A stretch of DNA of 64,000 bases, taken from the NCBI GenBank assembly GCA_052139675.1, contig JBKQWE010000026.1, positions 1 to 64,000 on the forward strand, in the 5' to 3' direction. Below the pieces are notes generated by a model that worked only from the letters and a program-made list of their open reading frames with translations, ran no database searches and had not been told where the DNA came from. Positions 57,615 to 64,000 of this stretch are shown piece after piece. The position numbers were made by a program, and so were the translations under genes. The first letter of the stretch is position 1; each line of letters begins with the position of its first letter. Source of the DNA: JBEKCB01 sp052139675 (GTDB lineage: Bacteria; Planctomycetota; Brocadiia; CAIUPP01).

Positions 57615-57636
57615 GACCGTCCTTCGGAGGACGGTC
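57615..57636 (+). promoter_or_regulatory. 5'-leader hairpin of the heparinase-like mRNA
   Basis: GACCGTCCT and AGGACGGTC form a perfect nine-base-pair stem with loop TCGG. It sits eight bases after the predicted transcription start. Hairpins at the 5' end often protect mRNA from decay; it could also be a protein-binding site. Confidence 0.5.
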
Positions 57637-57684
57637 AAATGGGAAATCCAGGTAATTCGTTGGGCCAGTTCGGAAGGACATGTG

Positions 57685-60546
57685 ATGAAGAAGCTCTTGC
57701 GGTCGGCGGCGCTGGTTTCGGCTGTGCTGGTCATCGCGGCCTCAGCGCGGGCCGAGGAAAAGAAGGTCACGTTCGATAACAAGGAAGCCATCGCCGGGTG
57801 GACGGTGTCCGGCGACGTGGCGGTTGACGCGGCGAAGACGCGCCCGGACGGCGCGGGCGGGTCGCTCAAGATCGGCCCGGGCGGCAAGGCCGTCTGGAAG
57901 CTCGGCGACGCCGACCTTTCGGGCAAAGTGGAGTTCTGGGTTTACGAGGACGGCAAGGCGCCGGCGGACCCGAAGGCGCACGGCTACGGGTCGCTCTGGG
58001 GCGTCATGACGGCGGACGGCCACGCCCTGGTCAGCGGGGCGATCTATGCTCCGTACCTGGGCGGCGACACGACGTACGCCGTGGGCGAGTTCAATCCGGC
58101 GAAGGCGGGCGACCTGCCCTCGCTCAAGTGCCAATACCTCGGGCTGGACCGCGCGGTCGGCTGGCACAAGTGGACGTTCGACATGGACGCCGATACGGGC
58201 CTGACGATCCTGGTGGACGACAAGGATGTGAACGGGACGACGCCCAAGTCGCGGTTCGACTGGAACAAGACGGATCTTCCGGGAATCGCGGCCATCATTT
58301 TCATGGGCGACGCGACCAAGGACGCCGCGCAGACTCTGTGGGTCAACGGCCTGACCGTGGCCCAGGGCCCGGCGATGACGGCCAGGCTGGCGCCGCCTCC
58401 GCCGCCGCCGCCGTTCCTGCCGGAGAAGGATCCCGCCGCGGCGGAAGGGCCGGCGGTCAAGTACGTCGCTGCCTTGGCCAACCAGCATCCGCGGCTGCTG
58501 TTCACCGCCGACCGGATTGCGCAGCTCAAGGCGTTTTACAACAGCCCGCAGGGCAAGACCTACCGGCAGGAGATGGAAGGATACATGGCCGGATGCACGG
58601 TGCCGGCGGACCGCAAGACGAGCCCGGCCTGGGGACAGGAGTACGGCCTGTTCAAGATGCCGATGGTCGCTCTGCACTATGTGCTGACCAAGGACCCCGA
58701 TTCATTCCAGAAGTCGGTGGCGTACCTGAAATGGCTTGCCGGGACGGCCGATTGGACCGAGGGCGGCGAGCCGGCCGTGGAAGACACGCCGGAAGCCTAC
58801 GCGAAAGTCATGGAGAAGTTGAAGGCGCTGGGACCTTACGACGAGCGGAACAGCGACACGACCGCTTCGTTCTGCATGGTCGGCGCGTCGCTCACCTGGG
58901 ACTGGCTGTACAACGACCTGGACCCGGCGTTCCGGGAGATGTTCCGGCAGGTGCTCTGGGAGCACGCCCGCGTGATGTACTACGGCGGCCACAAGGGCGG
59001 CAATCCCGAGGGCGGCTATTGGCGCGGCGTGCCGGCGTATAATCACCGCTGGTTCCGCGACTGGGGCCTGACGCTGGCGGCGCTCGGCGCGGGCGAGGGC
59101 AAACCGGAGCAACAGTGGCTGCTCAGCGAAGTGGAGAAGGAACTCAAGTTCATGGCGGCGTGGCTGCCGGTGGACGGCAGCCAGCACGAAGGCCCGGGTT
59201 ACGGCTCCAGCGCGGGCGCGCTGGGAATGGCCTTCGAGGTCTCGGACGATTTGAGCGGGACGCATTACCTCGACACGCCGTTCTTCAAGAGCGTCGCGGA
59301 ATACACGATGGAGACCTCGGCGCCGGGCATGGAGGAGTCGCTCTACTTCGCCGATTGCTGGACCAAGGAACTCGGCATGAATTCGTTCTTCCTGAAAACC
59401 GCCGCGGCGCACAAACAGGCCGACGTCATGGACGGCATCCGGCATGCCCTCCAGCTCCACGCGAAGGATTGGGGCACGGAGGATTCCGCCTGGGAGCCGC
59501 TGATCTACGATGATTCGAACATCAAAGGCGGGCGCTACGCCAACCTGCCGAAGTCGGCGTTCCTGCCGGACCTGGGGATCTCCATCAGTCGCGATTCCTG
59601 GCAGGACAAGGCCGTGGCCGCGATGTTCAAGTGCGGGCCGATGGGCGGCTACAAATCCAACTCCTGGCGCCCGACCCATATGGACGGTCAGAACCTGCCC
59701 TACCTGAACGTGGCGCACGACCATCCCGATGCGAACTCCTTCATCGTCCTGGGCGACGGCGAGTACCTGGCCGAGACGGACCGCTATTGTGAGCAGCCGG
59801 GCAAGCTCTCCTCGAGCATCAATACGATCCTGATCAACGGCATCGGCCAGGCCGCGGACGGGCGGCCCGAAGGGGACACCTGGCAGCAACCCGGCGGCGC
59901 CGACATGACCGAGCAGGGCAAGATCACCGCTTACAAGGACGCCGGCGACGTCGTGGTGACCGAAGGCGAGGCGGCCGGATCGTACCTGGCCTACGGCGAG
60001 CCCGGGGCCAGGAAGAGTCGCCCGGCGCTGGACCGTTTCCGCCGGACGTTCATCTGGGTCAAGGGCGGCTACATTCTGACGTTCGACGACATCCGTTCGT
60101 CCAAGCCGGTCGAGATCACCTGGCTCATCCAGGGCGCCAAGCTTCAGCCGGTGAGCGCGGCCGAGGGACGGTATAAGCTGGCCAAGGGCCAGGCCCAGTG
60201 CGAGTTCCAGCTTGTGGCGGACGTGCCGCTCCAGTCGAAGATCGGCGTCTCGACCGCCAACGATCACAGCAAACTGATGAACTGGCAGCAGCTCCAGGCC
60301 AGCGCCGAAGGGACCGCCGCGCGGTACGCCTGCGTTATTGACCCGTGGCACAAGAACGTGAAGGTGACCCTGACGCCCGACGGACCGGACAAGGCGACCC
60401 TCACGGTCAGCGGCCCGGGCATCGCCGACACGTGGCAATGGCAGGCGGGCAAGGGCAAGTTCGAGGCGGCCACCTGGCACGGCTCGCGCCGCGGCGGGTT
60501 CGACATTACGGTGGACGCCAAAACGGCTGTGCCGCCGTCGCCGTAA
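57685..60546 (+). CDS. secreted heparinase II/III-like protein
   Basis: The 953-residue protein has a signal peptide (residues 1-23, ARAEE) and an N-terminal beta-sandwich-like domain (about 25-230, ending before a PPPPPPP linker). An alpha/alpha-toroid domain with NQHPRLLFTADRIAQLKAFY begins near 265. The C-terminal beta-sheet domain includes NVAHDHPDANSFIVLGDGEY near 677, the best-conserved heparinase II/III block. VDGSQHEGPGYGSSAGAL near 495 resembles the catalytic Tyr region. It probably cleaves an acidic polysaccharide outside the cytoplasm by beta-elimination. The ATG at 57685 follows GGAAGGA; the GTG one codon earlier is equally possible. Confidence 0.78.
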   Translation: MKKLLRSAALVSAVLVIAASARAEEKKVTFDNKEAIAGWTVSGDVAVDAAKTRPDGAGGSLKIGPGGKAVWKLGDADLSGKVEFWVYEDGKAPADPKAHGYGSLWGVMTADGHALVSGAIYAPYLGGDTTYAVGEFNPAKAGDLPSLKCQYLGLDRAVGWHKWTFDMDADTGLTILVDDKDVNGTTPKSRFDWNKTDLPGIAAIIFMGDATKDAAQTLWVNGLTVAQGPAMTARLAPPPPPPPFLPEKDPAAAEGPAVKYVAALANQHPRLLFTADRIAQLKAFYNSPQGKTYRQEMEGYMAGCTVPADRKTSPAWGQEYGLFKMPMVALHYVLTKDPDSFQKSVAYLKWLAGTADWTEGGEPAVEDTPEAYAKVMEKLKALGPYDERNSDTTASFCMVGASLTWDWLYNDLDPAFREMFRQVLWEHARVMYYGGHKGGNPEGGYWRGVPAYNHRWFRDWGLTLAALGAGEGKPEQQWLLSEVEKELKFMAAWLPVDGSQHEGPGYGSSAGALGMAFEVSDDLSGTHYLDTPFFKSVAEYTMETSAPGMEESLYFADCWTKELGMNSFFLKTAAAHKQADVMDGIRHALQLHAKDWGTEDSAWEPLIYDDSNIKGGRYANLPKSAFLPDLGISISRDSWQDKAVAAMFKCGPMGGYKSNSWRPTHMDGQNLPYLNVAHDHPDANSFIVLGDGEYLAETDRYCEQPGKLSSSINTILINGIGQAADGRPEGDTWQQPGGADMTEQGKITAYKDAGDVVVTEGEAAGSYLAYGEPGARKSRPALDRFRRTFIWVKGGYILTFDDIRSSKPVEITWLIQGAKLQPVSAAEGRYKLAKGQAQCEFQLVADVPLQSKIGVSTANDHSKLMNWQQLQASAEGTAARYACVIDPWHKNVKVTLTPDGPDKATLTVSGPGIADTWQWQAGKGKFEAATWHGSRRGGFDITVDAKTAVPPSP

Positions 60547-60681
60547 TGCGGGCGGCAAGGCGTACCCAGAATTCCCCGGTCGTGATCGCAAGCATCCGCG
60601 AAATATCGGCTCAGAACATGATGCGAAGGATCCTTCTGGGGTCCGCCTGACTCGGATACAAAAACTCCAGTGAGGTAGAGT

Positions 60682-61770
60682 ATGAGCGGATTCTCCGCTA
60701 CCAGACTGCAGATCTTGACCCTAGCCACACTGGTCCTCTTCGCCGTCGGCTGCGCTCGCGACAGGAAAGGCCCCGGCGAGAGCGTTTTGAGCGCGATGCC
60801 GGCCGGCCAGGCCGTCGCCTCGCAGGAGCAGGAGATCACCCCGTTGGATTTCGGCGCCGTCGGCGACGGCAAAGCCGACGACACGCAGCCGCTGCAGGCT
60901 GCCGTGGATGCGGCCATCTCGAAGAAGATCAAGCTGACCTCGCCCATGTCCGCCGTTTATGCGATCAAGGCTCCCATCCAGGTGCGTAGCACACTCAACG
61001 CCGATTTCCAAATGGCCGAGATCCGGGCGGCCGCCCCGATGGAAGCCCTCCTGCGGTATGAAACCTGGGACCGCTACACCCTGATCCAAAATCTCCGCCT
61101 CGACGGGAACCTGATGGCCGACACCTGTCTCGACATCGTTGTCGGAAGCAAGATGCGGGTGGACAATCTGATCACAGGCCGCCATCGCAAGATCGCGTTG
61201 AAGATCGCAAAAGGAAATGAGATCTTCGTGCAGAACTCCCACATCAATGCGGCGACACCCGAGGACAACAGCGCCGAGTCCGCCGAGGACACCGTCGGGA
61301 TAGATATCGCCACTTCGGACTGCCACTTCTCCGACATCGTGATCATTGACTGCAAGACGGCGATTATCAACCGCGGGCTCAACTACTACAGCCGCATCCA
61401 CGCCTGGACCTTCAAGCCGGAGATCATAAAGGACTCCGTCTTCTTCGATCTCTGGCGGGACTGCATCATCTCCGAAAGCTTTGCCGACACCTTCTACATC
61501 TGCTTCCGGCTGCGCCGGCCGGGAATCGGGTGCAAGATCATCGGCTGCACCTCGTACTACAACGAGGAATTCTACCGGGCCGACCGAGGGCATGTGGCGC
61601 CCTACCTCTTCTGGGTGGACGAGGGCGACGGCCGGGGCACCGCCATGCAGTCGTCCGTAATGCTGGCCCCCAAAGCCATGGACGGGCACTACGCCAACAT
61701 CGCAAACTGCGCCGTCTATACCGACGGCTCGACCAGTTTTTCCCGCTGGCAGGGCGCGCCCGAGCATTGA
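60682..61770 (+). CDS. beta-helix lipoprotein (pectate-lyase-superfamily-like)
   Basis: The 362-residue protein has a lipoprotein signal peptide (TLATLVLFAVGC, Cys24) and then the start of the pectate-lyase-3-type domain: ITPLDFGAVGDGKADDTQPLQAAVDAAI. Beta-helix turns follow (LIQNLRLDGNLMADTCLDIV, VQNSHINAATPEDN, CHFSDIVIIDCKTAII, CKIIGCTSYYN). It would sit on the outer face of a membrane and bind or cut a polysaccharide. GAGGTAGAGT precedes the ATG. It lies 135 bp after the heparinase-like gene in the same direction, so the pair may act on one substrate. No catalytic triad can be assigned. Confidence 0.75.
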   Translation: MSGFSATRLQILTLATLVLFAVGCARDRKGPGESVLSAMPAGQAVASQEQEITPLDFGAVGDGKADDTQPLQAAVDAAISKKIKLTSPMSAVYAIKAPIQVRSTLNADFQMAEIRAAAPMEALLRYETWDRYTLIQNLRLDGNLMADTCLDIVVGSKMRVDNLITGRHRKIALKIAKGNEIFVQNSHINAATPEDNSAESAEDTVGIDIATSDCHFSDIVIIDCKTAIINRGLNYYSRIHAWTFKPEIIKDSVFFDLWRDCIISESFADTFYICFRLRRPGIGCKIIGCTSYYNEEFYRADRGHVAPYLFWVDEGDGRGTAMQSSVMLAPKAMDGHYANIANCAVYTDGSTSFSRWQGAPEH

Positions 61771-61870
61771 GGGCTGCGGCCGGCTGCGACGATAGCAGCA
61801 CAAGATAAGTCGTGTGCCCCGGAACTCCCGAATGGTTCGGCCCGTTCCGTGTTCGGGGACAGGGCCTTGA

Positions 61871-61987
61871 CAACACTCTCCCATCGGCGGAGATGTAACG
61901 GCCTTTCCTGCGGACGCGAAGGCGGACCTGGCGAAGGCGGAGGCTACTGTGGTGAGCCTAGTCACGGCCGGGAAAAAGGCGGTGTAG
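61871..61987 (+). pseudogene. possible 3' remnant of a lost gene
   Basis: An open stretch of 38 codons with coding-like composition encodes IGGDVTAFPADAKADLAKAE followed by TVVSLVTAGKKAV and stops ten bases before a terminator-like hairpin. It has no start codon with a ribosome site. The helix-plus-hairpin arrangement looks like the tail of a real gene whose front was deleted. The family is not recognisable. Confidence 0.3.
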
Positions 61988-61996
61988 CTAGATTGG

Positions 61997-62026
61997 AGCG
62001 GGGCGGCAGATTATCGCCGCCCCGCT
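61997..62026 (+). terminator. GC-rich terminator-like hairpin
   Basis: AGCGGGGCGGC and GCCGCCCCGCT pair perfectly over 11 bp with an eight-base loop, followed by AATATTT. The T-run is short. It would end transcripts of the heparinase/beta-helix unit and the remnant. Confidence 0.6.
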
Positions 62027-62176
62027 AATATTTCCGAGAGGGTTCAGCCTTTACTTGATCTCCGATGGCGACCGCAGTCATAGGTCGCGCATCCGGCATC
62101 TCACGCCTACTTCCCGAATCTTCGTTCAGATCACTGAGAAAGAAGGCAAAGAAGCACCAGCACGAAGTCTAAATCC

Positions 62177-62590
62177 TCATTTCTCGTCCTCGATTCCTTC
62201 TTTTCGCTTCCAGCGACGATTCAGGAAGAAGGCTATTCCTATGGCTATTCCCAGTCCAGGTAAAACGCCAAGCAGGAACGCGGCCATACCAACGACGGAA
62301 TGCATTTGTCCCATGATGAACTGCCCTGCGAAGCATCCGATGATTACGCCGATGCTGACACCCAACCATCTCCTCTTGAAACCATAGTCCAAGCCCCCGT
62401 TCATTGCGAATGCAATGAACGTGTAGAACGAGCCGAGGGCGAAGATGGCTAGAATATCCCAGTATTCCCGGACGTGCTGCTTGAGAATGAACTGGCGATA
62501 ATAAAGAGAAATCATCATTGAAATGAACAAAATAAAGTAACCTCTTGCTGCAATACGGTTGATGGTGTTCTGAATGCGTTCATCCTGCAT
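62177..62590 (-). CDS. small membrane protein paired with an Xre regulator
   Basis: The 137-residue protein has a short charged N-terminus (MQDERIQNTINRIAARGYF), four hydrophobic helices and a lysine-rich cytoplasmic tail. It resembles the small membrane proteins commonly encoded directly after Xre-type repressors in Firmicutes-like pairs; the function of that family is unknown to me. Its ATG lies inside the end of the Xre gene (11-bp overlap), so the pair is coupled. The DNA is visibly more A/T-rich than the rest of the window, suggesting acquisition from elsewhere. Confidence 0.65.
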   Translation of the reverse strand: MQDERIQNTINRIAARGYFILFISMMISLYYRQFILKQHVREYWDILAIFALGSFYTFIAFAMNGGLDYGFKRRWLGVSIGVIIGCFAGQFIMGQMHSVVGMAAFLLGVLPGLGIAIGIAFFLNRRWKRKEGIEDEK

Positions 62591-62792
62591 GTTCGGATTC
62601 CTCCCAGAAAAGGTCGTTCAGGGTCTTGCCGAGCGCCTTGGCGATTGCGATGCAAAGATTCAAGGTGGGATTGTACCCGCCGTTTTCGATCAAGCCGATG
62701 GTTTGGCGTGTGACGCCGGCTTTTTCGGCGAGTTCGGCCTGCGTGAGGTTGTGCTCAACTCTGGCCAACTTCAATTTGATTCTTTGGTTCAC
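62580..62792 (-). CDS. Xre-family helix-turn-helix regulator
   Basis: This 70-residue protein is a single helix-turn-helix domain: LARVEHNLTQAELAEKAGVTRQTIGLIENGGYNPTLNLCIAIAKAL is the classic Cro/C1 pattern with the 'TRQTI...E.G..NPTL' recognition helix. The start is a GTG after AAGGAG. A strong promoter with a TATATT -10 lies 50-80 bp upstream in A/T-rich DNA. It probably controls itself and the membrane protein gene that overlaps its end. Confidence 0.88.
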   Translation of the reverse strand: MNQRIKLKLARVEHNLTQAELAEKAGVTRQTIGLIENGGYNPTLNLCIAIAKALGKTLNDLFWEESEHAG

Positions 62793-62844
62793 TTTGACTC
62801 CTTATTAGAAGGTTATTTAGCATTATGCAAGGTATATATTGCGG

Positions 62845-62873
62845 AATATAATATATATCTGTCATATTGTCAA
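62845..62873 (-). promoter_or_regulatory. sigma70-like promoter of the Xre/membrane-protein pair
   Basis: On the minus strand, TTGACA and TATATT are 17 bp apart in an A/T-rich region of repeated TATA steps. It is one of the strongest promoters in the window. Confidence 0.7.
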
Positions 62874-63123
62874 GGATATTCTTTGCTGCAAAACGCGGCT
62901 TATTACGTAAGCACTTATCTTGAAGTGCTTTGCAATCATGCTTTTTTCAGAAATTACCGAATATTTCTCGAATTCAATCGAATGGCAGCATCGAGAGCAT
63001 GGTAACTGCTGTGAAAGAGACGGGCTAGCCAGATTCGGCCTCGTTTTCACCGGCGTGGCAGTACAGTGGTCAGTAGGCCATTTTCAGATTTCGTAACTCT
63101 CGACGCCACAGACACTAACGAAT
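62874..63123. other. gene-free A/T-rich to mixed spacer
   Basis: I see no open frame with a ribosome site on either strand and no repeat. The stretch joins the A/T-rich Xre region to the partial tRNA. Confidence 0.4.
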
Positions 63124-63178
63124 GGCGGCGCTCAGACTGGGGGTCTGGCGGTCGCGGGTTCAAGTCTCGCCGGCAACC
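63124..63178 (+). pseudogene. 3' half of a tRNA (Pro-GGG-like), possible attachment-site scar
   Basis: TCAGA-CTGGGGG-TCTGG forms an anticodon arm with GGG as anticodon. A five-base variable region follows, then a T-arm GCGGG-TTCAAGT-CTCGC with a perfect T-loop, and CGGCAAC plus a C as the 3' acceptor strand. The matching 5' acceptor strand (GTTGCCG) and the 5' side of the D-stem are not found upstream. A partial tRNA keeping only the 3' half is what site-specific integration into a tRNA leaves behind. It is therefore a likely att remnant rather than a working tRNA. Confidence 0.5.
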
Positions 63179-63279
63179 TCTTACGCCGAAAGACATTACC
63201 GGCCGAATCATATCGTGGCCGGCACCGGGCGTCAACGGAAAAGTCGTGCCGCAACGGCTGCTTGCAAGGTCGGCAGGTG

Positions 63280-64000
63280 ATGGATATAATCCAACGGGTT
63301 TTCGGCGGCCTTGCCCGTCGCAGGGACCTCGCTTCCATCATCGCGTCCGGATCGGAGCACGGCGTGCGCCCATCACCGATGATCTACTATCGCGACCTGG
63401 TCTGGGTCCTCGTCGCGAAGGAACTGAAGCTCCGCTACCGGAACACGGTCCTGGGGTACGCGTGGTCCGTGCTCAATCCGCTGGCGTTCGCCATGGTGTT
63501 CTTCGTCGTCTTCAAGATATTCATGCGCATTCCGGTTCCGAACTACACCCTCTACCTGATCACGGGCCTGTTCCCCTGGCAATGGTTTGCGAACTCCGTC
63601 ACGGCCTCGAACTACTTCTTTCTCGACAACAGTTCCCTCATCAAGAAGGTGAAGTTCCCGAGGTATTTCCTGGTCGTTGCGGGCGTCCTGAACGACCTGA
63701 TTCACTTCGCCTTCTCGATCGCGGTGATCGTCGTCTTCATGATCTTCTATCACAAGGTCCCGGCGCTGAACTGGATCGTGCTGCTGCCTTTCCTGGTGCT
63801 GGTGCAGTTCCTGCTCACGATGGGGATCGCGCTCTTCGTGTCCAGCTGCAACTTGTTCTTCCGAGACTTGGAGAGGCTCGCGGGGGTCGTGGTCATGCTT
63901 TGGTTCTACGCGACGCCGGTGATCTATCCGGTGGACATGATTCCGCAAAGACTCAAATGGGCGACCTTCGCCAATCCGATGGCCCCGCTGATCATCTGCT
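63280..64000 (+). CDS. ABC-2 type polysaccharide/polyol export permease (partial)
   Basis: The gene runs off the right end after 240 residues. The protein has a cytoplasmic N-terminus and the block YRDLVWVLVAKELKLRYRNT, then LGYAWSVLNPLAFAMVFFVV, typical of Wzm/TagG/KpsM-like permeases. Further helices include LYLITGLFPWQWFANSV and LLTMGIALFVSSCNLFFRDLER. With an ATP-binding partner, presumably encoded downstream, it would export O-antigen, teichoic acid or a similar glycan across the inner membrane. The ATG at 63280 is taken as start; a second in-frame ATG at 63379 would remove the first 33 residues. Confidence 0.82.
   Translation, partial: MDIIQRVFGGLARRRDLASIIASGSEHGVRPSPMIYYRDLVWVLVAKELKLRYRNTVLGYAWSVLNPLAFAMVFFVVFKIFMRIPVPNYTLYLITGLFPWQWFANSVTASNYFFLDNSSLIKKVKFPRYFLVVAGVLNDLIHFAFSIAVIVVFMIFYHKVPALNWIVLLPFLVLVQFLLTMGIALFVSSCNLFFRDLERLAGVVVMLWFYATPVIYPVDMIPQRLKWATFANPMAPLIIC

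Larger units (their letters stand above)
61771..62176. other. about 400-bp intergenic region
   Basis: The region holds a short open 3'-end remnant (61871-61987) followed at once by a GC-rich hairpin (61997-62026). Beyond the hairpin the DNA becomes more A/T-rich and I see no further gene. Confidence 0.5.

Noticed and set aside
62862..63050. A 62-codon minus-strand frame in the A/T-rich spacer
   Set aside because: It overlaps the Xre promoter, has no ribosome site and matches no family.
63124..63178. An intact tRNA-Pro
   Set aside because: The anticodon and T arms are good, but the 5' acceptor strand and the 5' side of the D-stem are missing upstream, so it cannot fold as a complete tRNA.

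Overview
The window is about 64 kb of GC-rich bacterial DNA with no rRNA gene and no intact tRNA. The gene content is typical of uncultured, probably anaerobic, glycan-degrading bacteria from lineages such as Planctomycetota, Lentisphaerota/Kiritimatiellota, Hydrogenedentota or Sumerlaeota. It includes sulfatase-like enzymes, a heparinase-like lyase, right-handed beta-helix proteins, uroporphyrinogen-decarboxylase (URO-D)-family proteins, Gfo/Idh/MocA and SIS-domain sugar enzymes, YfhO and GT87 membrane proteins, a trimeric [FeFe]-hydrogenase and an acetyl-CoA-synthase-like protein. No phylogenetic marker is present, so the phylum is an inference.

Layout. 1-3.9 kb (+): a TetR regulator with its own promoter and likely operator, two flavodoxin-like proteins, and an AcsB/CdhC-like protein with all six A-cluster cysteines but no CODH partner. 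3.9-15.6 kb (-): a long co-directional array of a disulfide-reductase-like flavoprotein, a TVP38 membrane protein, a DUF547 protein, a URO-D protein, three tandem paralogues (A, B, C) of a secreted family I cannot name, a beta-helix protein and a beta-propeller-like protein. 15.6-18.5 kb (-): two methyltransferases around an ATP-grasp-like protein, possibly a small-molecule pathway. 18.6-25.1 kb: a sugar oxidoreductase, YfhO, an M24-fold protein that has lost most metal ligands, and paralogue D. 25.4-29.7 kb (-): hydBAC. 30.0-33.4 kb (-): a less GC-rich, tightly coupled cassette of DGQHR-domain protein, HEPN-like protein and DNA adenine methylase. This is the best candidate here for an undescribed DNA-modification or defence system.

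33.6-36.1 kb (-): a histidine kinase with an unusual N-terminal Rossmann domain, a SIMPL protein and a 40-residue membrane peptide. 36.5-45.8 kb: sugar-isomerase-like proteins, a second URO-D gene beside paralogue E, a ceramidase-like protein, an aldo/keto reductase, a 2-hydroxyacid dehydrogenase, a TIM-barrel sugar isomerase, and an orphan terminator that may mark a small RNA. 46.1-55.5 kb: paralogue F, two closely related sulfatase-like genes around a 22-residue-repeat protein, and a cysDN operon running into AlkP-superfamily genes. 55.7-61.8 kb: GT87, a small membrane protein, a heparinase-like enzyme and a beta-helix lipoprotein. 61.8-63.2 kb: an A/T-rich stretch with a gene remnant, an Xre/membrane-protein pair and the 3' half of a tRNA, which looks like an integration scar. 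The window ends inside an ABC-2 polysaccharide-export permease.

Regulation. Nearly every isolated transcription unit has a -35/-10 pair with exactly 17 bp between hexamers. Two recurrent promoter flavours stand out. One has CCTTGTGG directly before the -10 (paralogues D, E, F, one sulfatase, YfhO, and more weakly GT87). The other has CGT before a CANAAT -10 (sugar oxidoreductase, SIS, cysD, a small membrane protein). All promoters, hairpins and repeats were found by eye.
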